DNA of 6,824 nucleotides from Oscillospiraceae bacterium (lineage in GTDB: Bacteria; Bacillota; Clostridia; UMGS1883). The position numbers were made by a program, and so were the translations under genes. Each line of letters opens with the position of its first letter. The first letter of the stretch is position 1. This document shows positions 1 through 4,117 of the stretch, piece by piece. The stretch spans positions 1-6,824 of the forward strand of contig SVJI01000082.1 in assembly GCA_015069065.1 (NCBI GenBank), written 5' to 3'. The notes beneath the pieces were generated by a model. That model worked only from the letters and a program-made list of their open reading frames with translations. It did not search any database and had not been told where the DNA came from.

Positions 1-42
1 ATAGCAGAAGCCCTCGAAAAGGTTGCCGAAATTATAGCGTAA
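1..42 (+). CDS. C-terminal end of an upstream gene, probably alanyl-tRNA synthetase
   Basis: The first 42 bases read in frame as IAEALEKVAEIIA followed by a TAA stop at 40-42. Only these 13 residues are visible; the rest lies left of the window. A short amphipathic helical tail of this type (EALEKV-EII) resembles the extreme C-terminus of bacterial alanyl-tRNA synthetases, which often end in a DEAL-x-x-V-like helix. The identification is a guess from a very short stretch, so no symbol is given. The stop codon overlaps the ribosome site of the HIT gene that follows, so the two are almost certainly co-transcribed and perhaps translationally coupled. Confidence 0.5.
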   Translation: MAEALEKVAEIIA

Positions 43-54
43 GGAAGTGTAGTT

Positions 55-396
55 ATGAACTGCTTATTTTGTAAGATTATAGCGGGGGATATTCCCTCTG
101 CAAAAGTGTATGAGGATGACTTGGTATATGCGTTTCGCGATATTGAGCCTCAGGCACCTGTGCATATACTTATAATTCCTAAGGAGCATATTTCATCTGC
201 AAATGAGCTTACAGATGAAAATGCATCAATAGTAGGTCATATATTTGCAGTTGCAGCAAAAATTGCAAAAGACGAGGGCATTGCCGATGGCGGCTACCGC
301 ATCGTAAATAACTGCGGTGATGATGGTGGACAGACAGTTAAGCATCTTCATTTCCATATGCTTGGCGGTCGTTCTCTCGCTTGGCCCCCAGGTTGA
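55..396 (+). CDS. HIT family (histidine triad, Hint-type) nucleotide-binding hydrolase
   Basis: This is a complete 113-residue protein, the usual size for Hint-type HIT proteins, which are cytosolic hydrolases of purine nucleoside phosphoramidates and related adenylylated substrates. The histidine triad H-L-H-F-H-M-L lies at residues 97-103 (H97, H99, H101), with H101 the expected catalytic nucleophile. The N-terminal CxxC (C3, C6) and H45 in the IIPKEH segment probably bind a structural zinc, as in Gram-positive homologues. The C-terminus GGRSLAWPPG is the normal family ending, so the gene is intact. The start is supported by AAGGAAG at 41-47, seven bases before the ATG and overlapping the upstream stop codon. 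An intrinsic terminator begins 13 bases after the stop. The physiological substrate cannot be told from the sequence. Confidence 0.95.
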   Translation: MNCLFCKIIAGDIPSAKVYEDDLVYAFRDIEPQAPVHILIIPKEHISSANELTDENASIVGHIFAVAAKIAKDEGIADGGYRIVNNCGDDGGQTVKHLHFHMLGGRSLAWPPG

Positions 397-409
397 TAAG
401 ACACATTTT

Positions 410-445
410 ATTGTTGCAGTGAAAATCACTGCAACAATGTTTTTT
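410..445 (+). terminator. Intrinsic terminator after the HIT gene
   Basis: A perfect 13-bp inverted repeat (ATTGTTGCAGTGA at 410-422 and its complement at 426-438) with a three-base AAA loop is followed by a run of six T at 440-445. This is a canonical rho-independent terminator on the + strand. The T run touches the ribosome site of the next gene, so amidohydrolase expression would need read-through, or a promoter upstream of or inside the hairpin that I cannot see. Confidence 0.9.
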
Positions 446-456
446 AAGGAAAGAAG
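446..456 (+). promoter_or_regulatory. Ribosome binding site that fixes the amidohydrolase start
   Basis: The purine stretch AAGGAAAGAAG begins directly after the terminator T run and ends seven bases before the ATG at 464. It supports that ATG over two in-frame upstream candidates: ATG 437 lies inside the terminator hairpin, and ATG 317 lies inside the HIT gene. Confidence 0.65.
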
Positions 457-463
457 TTTTAGA

Positions 464-1243
464 ATGAGAAAGATTATAGATTTTCATGCACATATTTTTA
501 ACCCGAAGATTGCGCATCTGGCAATAGCAAATCTCGAACAGCACTACGGTATGCCGTGGCAGTGTAAGGGCACATTTACTGATATGAAGGAGGAGATGGA
601 TAAGTCAGGCTTTTATAAAGCAGTGATATTTTCCACTCCGACAAAGCCTACACAGGTTGTAATAAATAATGACTTTTTATTTGATTTGCGTGATGACAGA
701 TTTATTGTATTTGGCAGTGTGCATCCTGATTATGAGAATGTCGCATACGAGATCCAGCGTATAAAAAATCACGGACTTCGTGGGTTTAAGTTTCATCCCG
801 ATTTTCAGGCGTTTAATATTGACGATGATAAGGCGCTTTTCATGTATGAAGAAATCGGACCTGATTACCCGATTGTTTTCCATGTGGGGGATAAAAAGCT
901 TGACTTTTCAAATCCCGAAAGACTTGCACGGGTGATGGAAATTTTCCCTCAGCATAAATTTGTTGCTGCACATATGGGCGGTTACAGTGTATGGGATAAT
1001 GCGGCAAAGGCACTTATAGGGAAAAATGTGTGGTTTGATACCTCCAGTACAATGTGGGAGGTTTCACCCGAAAAAATGGCAGATATGATACATGTCCACG
1101 GCGCAGACAGAGTACTTTTCGGTACGGATTACCCTGCAGTTTCTCTTACTGAGGAGGCAGCGCGTATTGAGGCACTCGGCCTTACGGAAGAGGAAAAGGA
1201 AAAAATATTCCATAAAAATGCAGAAAAATTACTTGGACTCTAA
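464..1243 (+). CDS. Metal-dependent amidohydrolase (PF04909/ACMSD-like TIM barrel)
   Basis: This is a 259-residue soluble protein with the layout of the amidohydrolase-2 family. The N-terminal DFHAHIF carries the metal-binding HxH pair (H8, H10). These are followed by GFKFHP (K109, H111), IVFHVGD (H140), VAAHMGG (H170) and LFGTDYP (D222). By analogy with ACMSD-type decarboxylases, H8, H10, H140 and D222 would hold the metal and H170 would act in catalysis; this assignment is inferred from motif order. The C-terminus (LTEEEKEKIFHKNAEKLLGL) is the usual helical ending. The protein is somewhat shorter than many family members but has no missing motif. The substrate is unknown, since members include hydrolases and non-oxidative decarboxylases. 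The reading frame is open back to 317, but the first ~49 codons overlap the HIT gene and its terminator, so ATG 464 is preferred. The gene converges on argH. Confidence 0.88.
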   Translation: MRKIIDFHAHIFNPKIAHLAIANLEQHYGMPWQCKGTFTDMKEEMDKSGFYKAVIFSTPTKPTQVVINNDFLFDLRDDRFIVFGSVHPDYENVAYEIQRIKNHGLRGFKFHPDFQAFNIDDDKALFMYEEIGPDYPIVFHVGDKKLDFSNPERLARVMEIFPQHKFVAAHMGGYSVWDNAAKALIGKNVWFDTSSTMWEVSPEKMADMIHVHGADRVLFGTDYPAVSLTEEAARIEALGLTEEEKEKIFHKNAEKLLGL

Positions 1244-1248
1244 ATAGG

Positions 1249-1283
1249 AAAAGTCAGGAACAAAATTTCGTTCCTGACTTTTT
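1249..1283 (+). terminator. Strong, probably bidirectional terminator between amidohydrolase and argH
   Basis: A perfect 13-bp inverted repeat (AAAAGTCAGGAAC at 1249-1261 and its complement at 1270-1282, with an 8-base loop) starts five bases after the amidohydrolase stop and ends two bases before the argH stop. On the + strand it is followed by T5 (1279-1283). On the - strand the tail is TTTT then CC, weaker but plausible. The position between two convergent genes fits a shared terminator. Confidence 0.88.
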
Positions 1284-1284
1284 G

Positions 1285-2667
1285 TTATTTAGAGCCGTAT
1301 AAAAAATCCTTTATGTAATCTAGCTGTACCTCAATTGATGCCACTGATGTTCCGCCTGCGGAAATTCGCTTTTCAGCACAGTTTCTAAGGTCGATTTCAG
1401 CGTATAAATCCTCTTCAAAAAGATTGTCAAATTCCTTGTATTCGGGAAGAGAAAGTGTTTCAAGTGTCTTTTTCTCGGCTATACATTTGCCGACAATCTG
1501 ACCAACTGTCTTATATGCACTGCGGAATGGCTGCCCTTTCTTAACAAGGTAGTCCGCCAAATCCGTTGCATTGATAAAGCCTTCACCCGCGGCGGCATAC
1601 ATTTTATCCTTACGCACTGTCATAGTTTCAATCATGGGAGCAAATATGCTAAGGCACTTTTTCACAGTTTCACTGCTGTCGAAAATTGCCTCCTTATCCT
1701 CCTGCATATCCTTATTATATGCAAGTGGAAGTCCTTTAAGAATTGTAAGCATTGCCACAAGGTCACCGTAAACTCTGCCTGTTTTACCGCGTACAAGCTC
1801 TGCCATGTCGGGGTTTTTCTTCTGTGGCATAATAGAAGAACCTGTTGTATAGGAGTCATCAAGCTCTACGAATTTAAACTCCCATGATGACCACAATATA
1901 ACTTCTTCTGAAAAACGGGAAAGGTGAGTCATGGTAAGTGCAAATGCACTCATAAGTTCAACACAGAAGTCACGGTCAGAAACGCCGTCAATACTGTTGA
2001 GGGTAATTCCGTCAAACCCCAGTTTTCTTGCCACACTTTTGCGGTCAGTTTCATAGGTTGTACCTGCTAACGCACAGGAGCCAAGCGGGGAGAGGTTCAT
2101 CCTCTTAACTGCGTCCTCAATTCTGCCGATGTCACGCATGAACATCATCGCATATGCACACAGGTGATGCGCAAACATAATAGGCTGAGCCCTCTGTAAG
2201 TGCGTATAACCGGGGAGAATAGTTTCCTTGTTTTTTTCCGCCTGATTGAGAATTGCACACAGGAGCTTTCTTATAAGGGAGATAATTTCATTGGCTTCGT
2301 CACGCATATAGAGCCTTATATCCAGTGCAACCTGATCGTTACGGCTGCGTGCCGTATGCAGTCGCTTACCAACATCGCCGATGCGTTTTGTAAGCTCCGC
2401 CTCTATAAACATATGTATATCTTCGGCATCAAAATCGAAGGGGAGAGAGCCACTGTCAATATCTCTTTCGATTTCCATGAGTCCCTTTATTATGGCGTTG
2501 CGGTCATCCATTGAAATTATGTTACATTCTGCAAGCATTTCTGCGTGCGCTATAGAGCCGTGGATATCCTGCTTATACATTTTACAGTCAAAATGTATGG
2601 AGGAATTGAAATCATCAGCTTCTTTATCGAGGGCTTTTGAAAAACGCCCTGCCCACATTTTATCCAT
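1285..2667 (-). CDS. argH: Argininosuccinate lyase
   Basis: ArgH cleaves argininosuccinate to arginine and fumarate, the last step of arginine synthesis, and works as a cytosolic homotetramer of the fumarase/aspartase superfamily. The 460 residues match the usual 455-470. Visible signatures are the N-terminal WAGRF (5-9), HTARSRNDQV (104-113), GYTHLQRAQP (153-162, with T155-H156 of the catalytic region) and the superfamily signature TGSSIMPQKKNP (275-286), whose serine pair S277/S278 sits in the flexible catalytic loop. No key residue is missing. The start is supported by a strong AGGAGG at 2675-2680, seven bases from the ATG. It lies 79 bases after argG on the same strand with a stem-loop but no obvious promoter between them, so argGH is most likely one transcript. 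Confidence 0.98.
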   Translation of the reverse strand: MDKMWAGRFSKALDKEADDFNSSIHFDCKMYKQDIHGSIAHAEMLAECNIISMDDRNAIIKGLMEIERDIDSGSLPFDFDAEDIHMFIEAELTKRIGDVGKRLHTARSRNDQVALDIRLYMRDEANEIISLIRKLLCAILNQAEKNKETILPGYTHLQRAQPIMFAHHLCAYAMMFMRDIGRIEDAVKRMNLSPLGSCALAGTTYETDRKSVARKLGFDGITLNSIDGVSDRDFCVELMSAFALTMTHLSRFSEEVILWSSWEFKFVELDDSYTTGSSIMPQKKNPDMAELVRGKTGRVYGDLVAMLTILKGLPLAYNKDMQEDKEAIFDSSETVKKCLSIFAPMIETMTVRKDKMYAAAGEGFINATDLADYLVKKGQPFRSAYKTVGQIVGKCIAEKKTLETLSLPEYKEFDNLFEEDLYAEIDLRNCAEKRISAGGTSVASIEVQLDYIKDFLYGSK

Positions 2668-2702
2668 AAAAACACCTCCTAATTGGTTTGAAAGTAATCG
2701 CA

Positions 2703-2727
2703 GGGCTGTAGAAAAATTCTACAGCCC
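2703..2727 (-). other. Stem-loop in the argG-argH gap
   Basis: A perfect 11-bp inverted repeat (GGGCTGTAGAA / TTCTACAGCCC) with a three-base loop lies 19 bases after the argG stop. In the direction of argGH transcription it is not followed by a T run, so it is unlikely to be an efficient intrinsic terminator. It may instead protect the argG mRNA end or mark a processing site. On the + strand a T5 run (2732-2736) follows after four bases, so it could also stop antisense transcription. Confidence 0.6.
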
Positions 2728-2746
2728 GGCTGTTTTTATACATCCG

Positions 2747-3967
2747 TTATTTGTTCTTTGCATCAACCATTGCCTGAACCTTAATGGGAAGACCAAAGAG
2801 GTTGATAAATCCTTCAGAATCCATCTGGTTGTAATCGCTTTCACCAAATGTTGCAATCTCTTCGCTGTAAAGAGAGTAATCACTCCATACACCTGCGTTA
2901 ATCATGTTACCCTTGTAAAGCTTAAGTCTTACCTTACCTGTAACCTTTTCCTGTGTTTTGTCAACAAATGCGCTGAGTGCTTCGCGAAGAGGTGTAAACC
3001 ACTGTCCGTTGTAAACAAGCTCTGCAAATGTGATGGAAAGACGCTGCTTTTCATGGAGAGTCATCTTGTCAAGACAGATTGATTCAAGTACACTGTGCGC
3101 CTTGTAGAGGATTGCACCACCGGGAGTTTCATAAACACCGCGGCACTTCATACCAACAAGACGGTTTTCAACGATGTCAAGAAGTCCTATACCGTTCTTT
3201 CCGCCAACCTCGTTAAGGGCGAGGATTATTTCCTTTGCACTCATTTTCTTGTCATTATATGCAACAGGAACTCCCTTATCAAAATCAATTGTGATGTAAG
3301 TAGGTTCGTCAGGCGCCATAATGGGGGAAACACCCATTTCAAGGAAGCCGGGCTTTTCGTACTGCGGCTCGTTACCTGTATCTTCAAGGTCAAGTCCCTC
3401 ATGGCTCAGATGCCACAGGTTCTTATCCTTGGAATAGTTAGTTTCACGGTTTATCTTAAGAGGTACATTATGTGCCTCTGCATATTCGATTTCTTCCTCA
3501 CGTGATTTTATATCCCATATACGCCAGGGAGCAATGATAGGCATTTGGGGTGCAAAGTGCTTGATTGCAAGCTCGAAGCGCACCTGATCATTACCCTTAC
3601 CTGTACAGCCGTGGCAGATTGCATCAGCACCCTCTTTAAGCGCAATTTCAACAAGTCCCTTTGCAATACAGGGACGTGCATGGCTTGTACCGAGGAGATA
3701 TTCCTCGTAAATTGCGCCTGCCTTCATTGTGGGGATAATGTAGTCATTTACATATTCCTCTGTAAGGTCAAGAACATAAAGCTTTGAAGCACCTGTCTTA
3801 ATTGCCTTTTCCTCAAGTCCGTCAAGTTCGTCATTCTGACCTACGTTACCTGCAACTGCGATAACCTCGCAGTTGTTATAGTTTTCCTTAAGCCACGGAA
3901 TAATTATTGATGTGTCAAGCCCGCCGGAGTAGGCGAGAACTACTTTTTTAATATCTTTCTTATCCAT
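2747..3967 (-). CDS. argG: Argininosuccinate synthase
   Basis: ArgG joins citrulline and aspartate using ATP (released as AMP and PPi) to give argininosuccinate, and is a cytosolic tetramer. The 406 residues match the common bacterial form of about 400. The N-type ATP pyrophosphatase P-loop is AYSGGLDTS at residues 12-20. GCTGKGNDQVRFE (120-132) is the conserved aspartate/citrulline and ATP contact segment, and LLGTSHARP (91-99) and RETNYSKDKNLW (174-185) are further family blocks. No damage is seen. The start is supported by AGGAG at 3976-3980, eight bases from the ATG. It is the first gene after a clear promoter with two ArgR-like operators, and is followed by argH on the same strand, giving an argGH operon for the final two arginine steps. 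Confidence 0.98.
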   Translation of the reverse strand: MDKKDIKKVVLAYSGGLDTSIIIPWLKENYNNCEVIAVAGNVGQNDELDGLEEKAIKTGASKLYVLDLTEEYVNDYIIPTMKAGAIYEEYLLGTSHARPCIAKGLVEIALKEGADAICHGCTGKGNDQVRFELAIKHFAPQMPIIAPWRIWDIKSREEEIEYAEAHNVPLKINRETNYSKDKNLWHLSHEGLDLEDTGNEPQYEKPGFLEMGVSPIMAPDEPTYITIDFDKGVPVAYNDKKMSAKEIILALNEVGGKNGIGLLDIVENRLVGMKCRGVYETPGGAILYKAHSVLESICLDKMTLHEKQRLSITFAELVYNGQWFTPLREALSAFVDKTQEKVTGKVRLKLYKGNMINAGVWSDYSLYSEEIATFGESDYNQMDSEGFINLFGLPIKVQAMVDAKNK

Positions 3968-4009
3968 TTTAATAGCTCCTTTTTCGTTTCTTTTTCTATC
4001 ACTGAAACA

Positions 4010-4038
4010 ATTATAACACTTAATGCATAATTATGCAA
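4010..4038 (-). promoter_or_regulatory. Sigma-A type promoter of argGH
   Basis: On the - strand, TTGCAT (-35, at 4033-4038) and a perfect TATAAT (-10, at 4010-4015) are separated by exactly 17 bases. TGT immediately before the -10 gives an extended -10 element. Transcription would start near 4003, leaving a leader of about 36 bases before the argG ATG. The -35 lies inside an ARG-box palindrome, so the promoter should be repressible by ArgR. Confidence 0.82.
4024..4037 (-). promoter_or_regulatory. Putative ARG box 1 (ArgR/AhrC operator) over the -35
   Basis: TGCATAATTATGCA is a perfect 14-bp palindrome matching the ArgR operator form TGNATNNNNATNCA. Extended to 18 bp on the + strand it reads AATGCATAATTATGCAAG, close to the ARG-box consensus of Bacillus as I remember it. 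It overlaps the argG -35 and spacer, so arginine-bound ArgR would block RNA polymerase. A further broken inverted repeat (AACACTT 4015-4021 / AAGTGTT 4037-4043) flanks it. Confidence 0.75.
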
Positions 4039-4045
4039 GTGTTTT

Positions 4046-4059
4046 TGTATAAAAATACA
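4046..4059 (-). promoter_or_regulatory. Putative ARG box 2 (ArgR/AhrC operator) upstream of the -35
   Basis: TGTATTTTTATACA (- strand) has perfect TGTAT/ATACA half-sites around a 4-bp AT core, the same architecture as box 1. The two centres are 22 bp apart, about two helical turns. ArgR hexamers typically bind tandem boxes spaced about 21 bp apart, so the pair supports a genuine operator more than either box alone. Confidence 0.68.
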
Positions 4060-4067
4060 TAAATTTT

Positions 4068-4117
4068 TGAATATTGGTGCATAAATACATATTTTATGCA
4101 CCAATATTCATTTTTTT
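4068..4117 (+). terminator. 18-bp hairpin at the 3' end of the carB-dapF gene, T run on the + strand
   Basis: A perfect 18-bp inverted repeat (TGAATATTGGTGCATAAA at 4068-4085 and its complement at 4093-4110, loop of 7) lies five bases after the carB-dapF stop codon. The T7 run (4111-4117) follows it only on the + strand. On the - strand, the direction of the genes, it is followed by AAAATTTATG rather than a T run. It may still end or protect the carB-dapF mRNA, but the clear terminator polarity would stop antisense transcription coming from the argG side. Confidence 0.6.

Noticed and set aside
317..463. N-terminal extension of the amidohydrolase to ATG 317
   Set aside because: The extension overlaps the HIT gene in another frame and crosses a terminator hairpin. 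The HxH motif expected near the N-terminus sits at residues 8-10 when the start is ATG 464, which also has a ribosome site.
2381..3082. 233-residue open frame on the + strand opposite argG/argH
   Set aside because: It lies antisense to two intact, well-recognised genes, crosses their intergenic gap, has cysteine- and serine-rich composition typical of shadow frames and no recognisable domain.
4069..4109. A third ARG box inside the 18-bp hairpin
   Set aside because: Half-sites TGCAT/ATGCA and TGAAT/ATTCA occur, but none pair with the 4-bp spacing of the operator without a mismatch, and the perfect long stem is better explained as an RNA hairpin.
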